From contig JBKDOL010000049.1 in assembly GCA_046343015.1 (NCBI GenBank), positions 5,914-69,913 of the forward strand: a DNA stretch of 64,000 nucleotides, read 5' to 3'. This DNA comes from BJ22 sp021298375 (GTDB taxonomy: Bacteria; Planctomycetota; Planctomycetia; Pirellulales; Pirellulaceae). The stretch's first letter is position 1; each line of letters opens with the position of its first letter. A program made the position numbers and the translations under genes. This document shows positions 17,607 to 25,984 of this stretch, in pieces. The notes below the pieces were generated by a model. That model was not told the origin of the DNA and did no database searches. It worked only from the letters and a program-made list of their open reading frames with translations.

Positions 17607-19757
17607 ATGTCCACCGTCGCACCCGTACAACAGACTGACAGCAATTTCGCTTTCGCTGGTCGCAGTGAGACCCTGCTCAGTGTGACCTTTCTGCTCACAC
17701 TGGTAGTCCTGCTGATTCCGCTGCCAACGGTCATTCTTGACATGTTGCTCGCCGTCAACTTGGCGGGAGCGATCCTGCTGCTGATGGTGACGCTGAACGC
17801 CCGCAAGCCGCTCGATGTCAGTGTATTCCCCTCCCTGTTGCTTTTGCTGACCATTTTTCGGCTGTCGCTGAATGTCGCCACCACCCGTTTGATCCTGCTT
17901 GAAGGGGATGCGGGAAAGATCGTGGCGACCTTCGGCGACTTCGTGGTGGGTGGCAATCTGGTGGTCGGATTGGTCATTTTCGCGATTCTGGTCACGATCC
18001 AATTCATTGTGATCACCAAAGGTGCCACGCGCATTTCGGAAGTCAACGCGCGGTTCACCCTGGATGCGATGCCCGGTAAGCAGATGGCCATTGATGCCGA
18101 ACTGAACATGGGCGCGATCGATGAGAAGGAAGCGAGTCGTCGACGGCAGAACCTGACGCGCGAGGCCGAATTCTTTGGTGCCATGGACGGTGCCAGTAAG
18201 TACGTTCGGGGCGATGCGATTGCCGGGCTGATCATCCTCGCGGTGAATATTCTCGGCGGCATCGTGCGGGGGGTGATGAACGGCCAGACGTTTCTCGAGG
18301 CCATCGAGTTCTATTCGATTCTGACGATCGGCGATGGACTGGTCTCCCAAATTCCGGCCCTGGTGATTGCCGTGAGCGCCGGTATTCTGGTCACGAAATC
18401 GTCGTCGGATTCCAGTCTCGGTCAGGAAATTGGCATGCAGGCCAGCCGCAGCTCCCAGTCCCTGCTGACCGGAGCCGGGATTCTGGCGTTGGTTGCTTTC
18501 ACCCCGGGATTTCCCAAAATCCCGTTTTTTCTGCTGGCCGGTGCCGTGGCCCTGTTTGCCCAGTCAGCCCGACGAAAACAGGCGCGCGAGCAGGCCGCAC
18601 CTGAGGCTCCGCTTCCCAAAGCCGATGACGGCACGCCCCCGGAAGAGAAGAATCTGCAGCAGTTTCTTCAGACGGACCGGATCGTGGTTGAGGTGGGCGC
18701 CGGGCTGTTAGCCATGGTCGACCCCAAGACCGGCGCGGGAATTGCCAATCTGATTTCCAAGAAACGCGAAGAGGTGGCTCGCCAATTTGGATTCTGGGTA
18801 CCCAGAGTCAGGATCCGCGACAACCTGATGATCGATGTCTCCCAGTACCGATTGCTGGTGGGGGGGCGAGAAGTTGGGCGCGGCGAGCTGCGCCCCAGCG
18901 AACTTTTGGCGATCAATCCAGGCAACGTCAAAGCCGACATCCCGGGCGACGATACGATCGATCCGGCGTTTGGAATGCCCGCGCGCTGGATTGCCGAGGC
19001 CAGCCGTCGGCGGGCCGAGATGATGGGCTTCATCGTGGTCGAGGCTGCTGAAGTCCTGGCGACGCACTTGATGGAAGTCGTGCGCCGCCACGCCCATGAG
19101 CTGCTCAACCGCGAGGACCTCCAGAAAATGCTTGCCAAGCTCAAGGAGACCAGCCCGACAATCGTCGAAGAGTTGCGACCGGAGACGCTTCGCCCGGCGG
19201 TTCTGCATCAAGTGCTCGTCAATTTGATGCAGGAGCAGGTGCCGATCACGGCCTTGGAACTGATCGTGGAAGGCGCCTTGCAGTACGCTGCGGCAACCAA
19301 AGACCCCGGCGAGTTGACCGAAAAAGTACGTGGGCATATCGGCCACCTGATCATCGACCGCTTTCGGGATGAGCAAGGACGCGCCCGCGTGCTCTACCTC
19401 GAGCCCAAGCTGGAGCATCAGCTGAGGCAAATGCTGTTTGAAGGCAACCTGTCGCTTTCGCCCCGGCAATTGCAGCGAATGGTCGAGCGACTGCGAAAAG
19501 ACTGGGAAATGGCCTCGCTCAAAAACCAGCCAATCGCGTTGATTGTCGACTCCACGGTGCGCAGGCCATTGCGAAGAGCCGTCTATCGTTCGCTGCCTGA
19601 CCTCTCGATCGTCGCCTATAGCGAGATCCCGACCACAACTCTAATCAATGCGACCTCAATGGTTCGTTTTGCGGATGTGTTCGATGAAGCTTCCGGAGAG
19701 ACAGAAGCATTTCCCGGCACGGGGATTACGCCCGACCCTGCCGCTCCTCTGAACTGA
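17607..19757 (+). CDS. flhA: Flagellar export gate protein FlhA
   Basis: Large export-gate subunit, 716 aa, near the usual length. The N-terminal half has about eight membrane helices and the conserved FHIPEP-type region (FPSLLLLLTIFRLSLNVATTR, then GDAGKIVATFGDFVVGGN, and NARFTLDAMPGKQMAIDAEL). The C-terminal half is the cytoplasmic docking domain (LREDLQKML-type segment at about 505, LVNLMQEQVPITALELIVEG, VVAYSEIPTTT-like end). AAGGAG precedes the ATG. The final 20 residues are variable and Pro-rich. Confidence 0.96.
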   Translation: MSTVAPVQQTDSNFAFAGRSETLLSVTFLLTLVVLLIPLPTVILDMLLAVNLAGAILLLMVTLNARKPLDVSVFPSLLLLLTIFRLSLNVATTRLILLEGDAGKIVATFGDFVVGGNLVVGLVIFAILVTIQFIVITKGATRISEVNARFTLDAMPGKQMAIDAELNMGAIDEKEASRRRQNLTREAEFFGAMDGASKYVRGDAIAGLIILAVNILGGIVRGVMNGQTFLEAIEFYSILTIGDGLVSQIPALVIAVSAGILVTKSSSDSSLGQEIGMQASRSSQSLLTGAGILALVAFTPGFPKIPFFLLAGAVALFAQSARRKQAREQAAPEAPLPKADDGTPPEEKNLQQFLQTDRIVVEVGAGLLAMVDPKTGAGIANLISKKREEVARQFGFWVPRVRIRDNLMIDVSQYRLLVGGREVGRGELRPSELLAINPGNVKADIPGDDTIDPAFGMPARWIAEASRRRAEMMGFIVVEAAEVLATHLMEVVRRHAHELLNREDLQKMLAKLKETSPTIVEELRPETLRPAVLHQVLVNLMQEQVPITALELIVEGALQYAAATKDPGELTEKVRGHIGHLIIDRFRDEQGRARVLYLEPKLEHQLRQMLFEGNLSLSPRQLQRMVERLRKDWEMASLKNQPIALIVDSTVRRPLRRAVYRSLPDLSIVAYSEIPTTTLINATSMVRFADVFDEASGETEAFPGTGITPDPAAPLN

Positions 19758-19785
19758 AGAAAAGCAAAAGGACACTTAATCACTG

Positions 19786-20022
19786 ATGGCCAGAAACTCC
19801 ATTCGACAGTCACGCCGCAGGCGCCTCGGTCCAATCGGCACCGTGGCAGCGATGTGCACCGCCAGCGCTGTCACGCTGGTTGGCGTCATGCTGGGACTGG
19901 AACCGCATGTGATCCTGCTCCGGGCGGCTGGGTCGGCCATCCTGATGGGAAGCGTGCTGACCTTTGGCTTGAGCGTGATCCAAATGGCCAATACTCCACC
20001 TGCAAAAAGCAATCGGCAGTAG
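19786..20022 (+). CDS. Small two-helix membrane protein between flhA and fliA
   Basis: A 78-aa protein with a basic N-terminus (RQSRRRRLG) and two hydrophobic segments (about residues 17-36 and 43-66), so probably a membrane hairpin with both ends cytoplasmic. I do not recognise the family. It sits 28 bases after flhA and 15 bases before fliA on the same strand, filling the gap exactly, which argues it is real and part of the flagellar operon. In many bacteria flhF/flhG occupy this spot; this protein is not related to them. Confidence 0.6.
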   Translation: MARNSIRQSRRRRLGPIGTVAAMCTASAVTLVGVMLGLEPHVILLRAAGSAILMGSVLTFGLSVIQMANTPPAKSNRQ

Positions 20023-20037
20023 GCGAGGTGATTTGAA

Positions 20038-20751
20038 ATGAACTTCAACCCAGAAGAAGCCTATCGCAAAGCGGCCCGGGAGAACTCCCGCGAACGGCTG
20101 ATCGTCGAGAATCTTCCCTACGTGAGAAAAATCCTCAGCAAGCTGACTGTCGATTTGCCGAGCCATGTCGATCGCGATGGGCTGGAGTCGGCGGGCGTCG
20201 TCGGGTTGATCGAGGCCGCAAACAGTTATGATCCGGCCCGCGGCGCGGCGTTTCGAACTTACGCCTATCCGCGGATTCATGGGGCCATTGTCGATGAGCT
20301 GCGCAAGACGTCGCCCGTCTCCCAACACATGCTCGAACAACTGGGCAAGTTGCGGGATGCGTACCAGCAGCTCTCCGCACCCGTGACACCTGAAGAACTC
20401 GCCAGGCATACCGGACTGACGCTGGACCAGGTTCAAGCCTGCCTTGAGGCGTCGCGTTTTCTCGCTCCTCAGGCCTGGAATGACCTCTACTGCACGCTGC
20501 ACAGTTCCTGGCGGGATTCCACCGAGCGACCGGAACACAATCTCGAACTGGAAGAGATCAAAAAGGTCCTGACAGAGTGCATTCAGCGTCTGCCCGAGAA
20601 ACAGCGACTGGTTCTCACGATGTACCACACGGACGACTTGACTTTGGCTGAAATCGGAGAAGTGCTCGGTTACTCCGAGTCTTATGTGTCTCGCTTGCTG
20701 AGCGAGGCCTCTTTTCAACTCAAGGAACTGTATCGAAAGGAAACCGAATGA
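20038..20751 (+). CDS. fliA: RNA polymerase sigma factor FliA/WhiG family (sigma-28)
   Basis: Flagellar sigma factor of the sigma-28 group, 237 aa. Region 2 (LIVENLPYVRKILSKL, then GLESAGVVGLIEAANSYDPARGAAFRTYAYPRIHGAIVDELR) and region 4 (RLPEKQRLVLTMYHTDDLTLAEIGEVLGYSESYVSRLLSEA) are both present, with a shorter region 3 between. GAGGTG precedes the ATG. Its stop overlaps the next start by four bases (ATGA), indicating coupling. It probably controls late flagellar genes here, consistent with the candidate minus-10 box before flgF. No anti-sigma FlgM is visible in the window. Confidence 0.94.
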   Translation: MNFNPEEAYRKAARENSRERLIVENLPYVRKILSKLTVDLPSHVDRDGLESAGVVGLIEAANSYDPARGAAFRTYAYPRIHGAIVDELRKTSPVSQHMLEQLGKLRDAYQQLSAPVTPEELARHTGLTLDQVQACLEASRFLAPQAWNDLYCTLHSSWRDSTERPEHNLELEEIKKVLTECIQRLPEKQRLVLTMYHTDDLTLAEIGEVLGYSESYVSRLLSEASFQLKELYRKETE

Positions 20752-20999
20752 AGCCCCATTTGACACTGTCTCCCGCCACTCCTCAGAACGAGAACGCCGG
20801 GGCAACCATGTTGATGCCCTACAAGATTCTGGCTCCCCAGGCGAATCGCAATCCCCCGCAAGCGAAGGTTGCGGTAGGTGCCGAGGCCAACGTCTGCCGC
20901 CAGCCGCAAGTCACCGTCCACAAACAAGGCGAGGAGGTGACTGCGATCGAGATTCTTTGCAGCTGCGGCGAACGGATCACACTCGAACTGAAGTACTGA
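20748..20999 (+). CDS. Small Cys-containing protein coupled to fliA
   Basis: An 83-aa protein whose ATG overlaps the fliA stop (ATGA), so it is probably translated with the sigma factor. The first 50 residues are polar and probably disordered; the last 30 form a short beta-like unit (QVTVHKQGEEVTAIEILCSC, then GERITLELKY) with Cys at 50, 71 and 73. The family is not recognised. Coupling suggests a partner or regulator of FliA, but it does not resemble FlgM, so that is speculation. Confidence 0.6.
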   Translation: MKPHLTLSPATPQNENAGATMLMPYKILAPQANRNPPQAKVAVGAEANVCRQPQVTVHKQGEEVTAIEILCSCGERITLELKY

Positions 21000-21055
21000 A
21001 CCCACACTTGCTGCTCCAGCCGATCTCTTATGGTTTTTACATTTACCGGTGCCTC

Positions 21056-22681
21056 ATGATCCACTTCCCAATCAAATCTGTGTCGCCGCTGGCGTTGCTG
21101 CTGGTTTGTCTTGGCGGCGCAGCGGGCTGCGCCGGCGGGATGCCGCAGCGACAGGCCGAATGGCGTCCGGGAAACCAGCCAGCGGGTAATTCCGCCCCAC
21201 CGGTCAACGGAGGTTCGTTAAACGGAGCGGCAAACAACCGGGCGCGAGGTGGCTTGGTCGATTCACCCCGCGCGGCCCAGGAAACTCAACCAGCCCGAGG
21301 CGTTCGAACCGCAGCGGTCGCTCCCGCAGCGGCGCCCGTAGCGGCGCGAGCGAAGTCCGAGATGAGGTCCTCAGCCGGTATGGCCGCTGGGGCAAGCACG
21401 GGTCGGCAGTCCCCCGCGCCAGCCCCGACTGCAAATCCCGAGGGTAAGTTAAGCCAAGCTCCCCTGAATCCAACTCCCGGTCCGACTCCCGGCGCGACGA
21501 GTCTTAACTTGTCCGACTCGCCGGTGCCCAATCCGCTGCGGAACGCGAGACGCTCTGCGCCAAAAAAGTTGGCGCCCGGACAAATGGCGCCCGAACAAAT
21601 GGCAGCGGGACAGGCCACCTCGCCAGTCCAGCAGACCGCCCGCCCGGTCGCGACCTTTGACACGGTTTCCGACACGAATTCCGACAAGGCTGCCGGCAAG
21701 AGCTCCGGAAAGGGCTCCGGCAGACCCTTTGCCGTGCAGACGGTAGGCTATCAGGAAGAACTTCCCATCGTCGCCGGCTCAGTTGCTGCGGAGACCGAGG
21801 GGCCGATGCGGCTGGTCGGATTGGAGGAGCCCGAGCCAACCGTGGCGGAACCTGCTTCGGTCTTGATGGCCGATTCTGCTGAACGCCCGACCGTCGATGG
21901 TTTGGCCGATCCGGCTGTTTCCGGTCTGGCAGCGTCCGACCCGAATGCTTCAAGCTTGCCGATCGAAGCGAATGCCAGCGACCCAGCGGAAGCGGTGTTC
22001 AGTGATCAGGCAGAGGAAAATGGGGCTCCCCAGTCAGCTTCGGGTTGGAACAATCTGTCTGGTGAGGGAAATCAGGCTGGCGAGGTCGGGCCGGCTCAGG
22101 GGCACTATCAGCAGGGAACCGCGGTCTATGGCCAAGTGCTTAACGCGCCCCAGCAGCCCGCGTCACAGAGAGCCCTGCAACTGCTCGAAGAGAATCGGCA
22201 ACTGCAGGAGGACTTGCAGGCCCAGTTGAAAACAATCGAGGAACTGCAGGCGAGGCTGAAGCAACAGGATGACTTGTGGGCCCGGGCCCGTCAGGAATTT
22301 CTCGATGTGCGCCGAGTTGTCGATCGCTTGACTCGCGAGAATCTGCTGCTCAAGCAACAACTCGAGAAGTCGAACACGGAAAAGGCCGACTTGGCCCGGC
22401 AGTATCAAAACCTGATGCAGACGGTTGAGCAAACGCTCGACGATTTGCTGCTGCGGGCCATCACCGAGCCTTCCTCGTCAGCTCCTGCCTCTGCAACGCC
22501 CGCGGGCGGGGGATTGCCTCCCTCAACTTCCTCGGTTCCCCTGACGGACGAGCCACCGGCCGAAGCCGTGCCTGCAGTTCAACCAAACACACCACCGATC
22601 ACCCAGCCGGCGACTCAGCCGACTCCGACGCCTCCGGCCAATAGCGGGCAACAGGCTTCGGCCCCAAAGACATCGCGCTGA
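21056..22681 (+). CDS. Putative coiled-coil lipoprotein after fliA
   Basis: A 541-aa exported protein of unknown function. The N-terminus is a lipoprotein-type leader (LALLLVCLGGAAGC, lipid-linked Cys at 25). Residues 26-370 are low-complexity, rich in Ala, Pro, Ser and Gln and probably disordered. Residues about 370-480 form a strong coiled coil (LLEENRQLQEDLQAQLKTIE and onward) with leucine heptads, and the tail is Pro/Thr-rich. It follows the fliA pair closely, so a cell-envelope role linked to the flagellum is possible but unproven. ATG at 21056 was chosen because the leader starts there. Confidence 0.7.
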   Translation: MIHFPIKSVSPLALLLVCLGGAAGCAGGMPQRQAEWRPGNQPAGNSAPPVNGGSLNGAANNRARGGLVDSPRAAQETQPARGVRTAAVAPAAAPVAARAKSEMRSSAGMAAGASTGRQSPAPAPTANPEGKLSQAPLNPTPGPTPGATSLNLSDSPVPNPLRNARRSAPKKLAPGQMAPEQMAAGQATSPVQQTARPVATFDTVSDTNSDKAAGKSSGKGSGRPFAVQTVGYQEELPIVAGSVAAETEGPMRLVGLEEPEPTVAEPASVLMADSAERPTVDGLADPAVSGLAASDPNASSLPIEANASDPAEAVFSDQAEENGAPQSASGWNNLSGEGNQAGEVGPAQGHYQQGTAVYGQVLNAPQQPASQRALQLLEENRQLQEDLQAQLKTIEELQARLKQQDDLWARARQEFLDVRRVVDRLTRENLLLKQQLEKSNTEKADLARQYQNLMQTVEQTLDDLLLRAITEPSSSAPASATPAGGGLPPSTSSVPLTDEPPAEAVPAVQPNTPPITQPATQPTPTPPANSGQQASAPKTSR

Positions 22682-22726
22682 CGAAACCGCTCGCCCGCCA
22701 CTCCGCAGACTTCTTGCCAGACTGAC

Positions 22727-23470
22727 ATGAAACCGAAACTCTCTGCTGAAACCGAAATCAGAACATCTGCAGGACCGCTCCCCGCGCGCGTTTGGACCCG
22801 GCGGGAATGGCTGGCCTCGGCGGTCGGGGTGGGGCTGGTCTGGCCTCAATTCACGGGCTGCGCGTGGAACTGCCCACCGCCAACGGAGTGTCGGGATGTC
22901 ACCTATTTGAAGTCACCGGAGGGATTCAGCTATTTCTTCGACCCGCTGTTCCTCCAGCGCCGACCGCGGCGAGTGCTTCTGGCGGCCACCAGTTGTCAAC
23001 GTCAGCCGTTCGAGTTGCAGTCGCAGTTTGTCGAGCAGTTGGCAAGCAGCCTGCGCGAGGCCCAGTTGTTTGAGGTTGTGACCGATCATCGGCTGCACGG
23101 ATGCAATTGCGACCTCGATGCCATTCTGCACGGCTACTTCAACGAGCGCCACCTGCTCGCTTTGACCGAGCAGTACAATTGCGAAGCACTGATGCTCACT
23201 CGGGTGAACCAGTTCGATTTCAATTGGCCAATGAAGACAGCGGTCACGGTCGTCCTGATTGATCGGGCCGAAGCGGTCGTGCTCATGGCGGTGGACGGGA
23301 TTTGGGATGTGGGCAGTCCCGACCTGGCCCGCGCTTACACCTCGTTCGTGCTCGACCAGAATCAACTGGTGCCGAGAGAGTTTCTCCCTGTCAACCAGCA
23401 ATCTCCTCGCCAGCTGCAGCGATTCGTCGCTTGGCAGATTTCCCGGTTGTTGGTCTCACAAGTGGGCTGA
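22727..23470 (+). CDS. Putative Tat-exported lipoprotein, last gene of flagellar block
   Basis: A 247-aa protein with a twin-arginine motif (TRREWLA, residues 24-30), a hydrophobic stretch and a lipobox FTGC with Cys at 45. The mature part alternates strands and helices (QFVEQLASSLREAQLFEVV, LDAILHGYFNERHLLALTEQ, then CEALMLTRVNQF), resembling the fold of small TolB-N/LpoB/FlgO-type envelope proteins, though I cannot assign a family. It lies 45 bases after the coiled-coil lipoprotein and just before a strong terminator, so it closes the operon. Confidence 0.65.
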   Translation: MKPKLSAETEIRTSAGPLPARVWTRREWLASAVGVGLVWPQFTGCAWNCPPPTECRDVTYLKSPEGFSYFFDPLFLQRRPRRVLLAATSCQRQPFELQSQFVEQLASSLREAQLFEVVTDHRLHGCNCDLDAILHGYFNERHLLALTEQYNCEALMLTRVNQFDFNWPMKTAVTVVLIDRAEAVVLMAVDGIWDVGSPDLARAYTSFVLDQNQLVPREFLPVNQQSPRQLQRFVAWQISRLLVSQVG

Positions 23471-23519
23471 ACCTCTGCAAACAGCGCCGCGGGGGACAAC
23501 TGTCAGCCACTTCTAAACA

Positions 23520-23556
23520 ACAAGACCGCGGACTTGGGGTCCCCGGTCTTGTTTTT
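23520..23556 (+). terminator. Intrinsic terminator ending the plus-strand flagellar block
   Basis: Perfect nine-base stem (ACAAGACCG at 23520-23528 with CGGTCTTGT at 23544-23552), a loop of 15 bases, then TTTT on the plus strand. It lies 50 bases after the lipoprotein stop and before the convergent BBP7 gene. Confidence 0.85.
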
Positions 23557-23599
23557 CGATTTCAAGAGTAAGCAATTTCGTCAGCGGCGGTTGTATCGC

Positions 23600-25204
23600 C
23601 TAGAAGCAGAATTGGGCTCCGGCATAACCACCGTGCAGCAACAGGCTTCCGTTGGAGTCGATCCGCTCGATGTCGCGGGCATCAGTGAAGTTGTAAGGGA
23701 ACTGGTTGGGTGCCAATGCGACACCATTCACGGCGATCAGGCGATAGCCAAAGTTCAAGCGGAACCGGCTGCTAATCTGGTAAACGAATCCGGTATCCAA
23801 CTCCCCGAGGAAAGCGATGTCATCTTTCGTCGAGCTGAAATCGTAAGCGGTACCGTTGAATGGTCCGCCCATGATGGTTGCCGCATTTCCGAGGGTGTCA
23901 GCAATCCGGCTGGTATGTGAAATGCGATTGTTGAACAGACCGCCCCGCAGGCCAGTTGTCAAACGCAATCGATCCGTCACACACCACTCGGTCCGGCCGC
24001 CCAGTTGGAAACCGAGCAGAGTGTTTCGCGTGTTGATCGCGTAATCCAGTTGACTGGGCCAGGGAGCAGCAGTGTTGATTGCCGAGTAGGCAAAATACTC
24101 GTCAAACTGGAACCAGCGGAATCCGCCCAGCAACTCATAGAAGGCATTGCGGCAGCCGAAGCCAGTGAAGCAACCGCCGTTCCGCAACAAGTTCAGTTCG
24201 AGGTTGTTGATCGAGTTATCCCGGGTCACCCGATGCCAATCGGCTGCGTTGTAAACGTCCAGAACACTGGTCATCGTGGGAGCAAAGTCCAGATTCTGCA
24301 GACCGGCCAGGACGGTGCCGGGCATGTTGTTAATCATGTTGCTCGCGGATTGGGGATAAAGCCCCCAGTAGCGGGCCTCCCAGCCTGAGCCGCTGCAGTT
24401 GCGTCGGCTGAGGACCGTCTCGATTCCGCCAAACGTCTCCAAATCGGCATCGGTCGAGTAGAGGTATTCTCCACCGGCGTTGTAGGAAAGTCCCTTGTCG
24501 TCTTCGTAATCTCGGGCAAAAATCAGGGCGTTGACCCCCACGACCCAGTTGGCATCGCTACTTTTGACGAACTTGCCCAAGCGGCTGCTCAAGCCGCCGG
24601 CTGTCTCTGTCGGTCCGCAAGGAACGCTGGTTTCACCGCCGGCAACAGACGGCGCTGCGGCCAGTTCCTGGGGCCGAACGGGCATGGTGGCGTAAGGTGC
24701 GGGAGCTCCGGTTGTCGCTGCTGCGGGGAAATACTGAGGTGGAGCGGCATCGAAAGCGGGCCGCATCGGTGGCGCAGCTTGTACTCCGGGTTGCTGAGGT
24801 GCGACGATGTCCTGCCGGTAAGTGACTGGAAAGCTCTGTTGCCTGCTTTCAGGCCCGACAGTGAATCCACCGGCCACAGTCGTCGTTGTGGTCATGCCTG
24901 CTGGCGGGACAACCTGATTGGGAAGTTGAGCGGGGAGGGGGTAACGTCCTGGTTGCCCAGCCGACGCGCTTGGCGTCATTGCAGGCGAGCCGCCGTTGAA
25001 CTGACCATTGCCGCCCGCCACAGGTGGCTGGGGCACTTGGGAGTAACCGTAGAGGTGAGCCGGCGAGGGCGCGGCGTAGCCATTGGGTTGAACCGGACTG
25101 GCCCCTGCTCCGATCCCCTGGTCCCAACTCGATTGAGCATTGGTCAAGCCTGACCAAAGGCAGCAGGTTCCGAAAACGATTTGGGGCAACCAGAACTTTT
25201 TCAT
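23600..25204 (-). CDS. BBP7-family outer-membrane beta-barrel protein
   Basis: Planctomycete outer-membrane barrel family, 534 aa. A signal peptide (FGTCCLWSGLTNAQ, cleaved near 24) is followed by about 180 low-complexity Pro/Gln/Ala/Gly residues, then alternating amphipathic strands to the end. The C-terminal pattern (FRLNFGYRLIAVNGVALAPN, then GSLLLHGGYAGAQFCF) is the family signature, including the terminal aromatic residue typical of barrels. The function of these proteins is unknown. The ATG at 25204 fits the signal peptide and has GGAG nine bases upstream; an open 48-codon extension was rejected. Convergent with the flagellar block. Confidence 0.85.
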   Translation of the reverse strand: MKKFWLPQIVFGTCCLWSGLTNAQSSWDQGIGAGASPVQPNGYAAPSPAHLYGYSQVPQPPVAGGNGQFNGGSPAMTPSASAGQPGRYPLPAQLPNQVVPPAGMTTTTTVAGGFTVGPESRQQSFPVTYRQDIVAPQQPGVQAAPPMRPAFDAAPPQYFPAAATTGAPAPYATMPVRPQELAAAPSVAGGETSVPCGPTETAGGLSSRLGKFVKSSDANWVVGVNALIFARDYEDDKGLSYNAGGEYLYSTDADLETFGGIETVLSRRNCSGSGWEARYWGLYPQSASNMINNMPGTVLAGLQNLDFAPTMTSVLDVYNAADWHRVTRDNSINNLELNLLRNGGCFTGFGCRNAFYELLGGFRWFQFDEYFAYSAINTAAPWPSQLDYAINTRNTLLGFQLGGRTEWCVTDRLRLTTGLRGGLFNNRISHTSRIADTLGNAATIMGGPFNGTAYDFSSTKDDIAFLGELDTGFVYQISSRFRLNFGYRLIAVNGVALAPNQFPYNFTDARDIERIDSNGSLLLHGGYAGAQFCF

Positions 25205-25981
25205 GGTATCGACTCCGACCCAGGCGAGTGGCAAAGATTGGCGGGGCTGTGGTAACCGAGCGACCTGCGGATCGTTCTGCGCTACAAATGGCAGAACGGT
25301 TCCAATGGTCACGATCCCAATCGTCCGAAGAATCGGTAGAACTGGCACGAAAGGGAGAGGCAGAGCGGATTTCGCGCGGGGGTGGGGTGTACAAACCGAA
25401 CGATTACTTCGGTCAACCTGATCGGCAAAGTTTACCCAGCTTTCGGAACGTGCCGGCCACTAGCGGTTGGGGCTTGAGGTCAAGGCCGGCTCAGAGCCTG
25501 TTTGGCTTCCGCTCTCCCGGCACTCAATGCTTCCTCGGATAACCCCTTTTGCTGCGGCCGATGAAAGCGAGGTGAGCGGCCGAAACGGTGCGGTCAGGAG
25601 CAAATTGCCCGAGTCCCAGGTACCCGAGTCACAGGTACCCGAGTCACAGGTATCTGGTCAGCAGCGGTCGGTTTGGGCGCCGCAGCCCCAAAGCAAAACG
25701 GTTCCTGGCCGCCGGAGCGATTGGGGGCGGACGCGCGAGGGGCCAAGCCGATCCGGATGAGTGGGGCCACTCGGTGGAGGCCGCACTTGAGTCAGCATTC
25801 GCAGCGGGGCGGTTTTCCGGCGGCTTGCTTGGATGAGGTCAACCCCACGCAAGCAAGCCGCGGACCGTTACTTTCAGCTCAGGGGGTTTGAATCGCGGCA
25901 CCCCAAGCAGACCAAAGGCGCGGCTGTCCGCTTCTTCGACGTTACCGTTACTTTGGAGTTACCGTTACTTCGGCGTTACCG
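25205..25981. other. Long intergenic region between BBP7 gene and infC
   Basis: A 777-base gap downstream of infC and upstream of the BBP7 gene. Short open frames exist in all frames but have no recognisable domains. It contains a 15-bp tandem repeat (25608-25652) and, at its right end, the stop-linked infC repeats (25934-25984). In many bacteria rpmI and rplT follow infC; neither is here. Confidence 0.6.
25608..25652. repeat. 15-bp tandem repeat, three units
   Basis: Units CCCGAGTCCCAGGTA, CCCGAGTCACAGGTA and CCCGAGTCACAGGTA in direct tandem; the last two are identical. Located in the gap between infC and the BBP7 gene, without an assignable coding frame. Confidence 0.9.
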
Positions 25982-25984
25982 TTA
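25934..25984 (-). repeat. 17-bp tandem repeat starting at the infC stop codon
   Basis: Read on the minus strand, three units each begin with TAA: TAACGGTAACGCCGAAG, then two copies differing at two or three positions. The first TAA is the infC stop. The last codons of infC (ACGGTAACGCCGAAG) match most of the unit, so the duplication includes coding sequence. With a 17-base period the TAA codons fall in all three frames. Confidence 0.9.

Noticed and set aside
25608..25652. Short CRISPR-like array
   Set aside because: Units are contiguous with no spacers, and only three copies exist; the same holds for all other arrays in the window.
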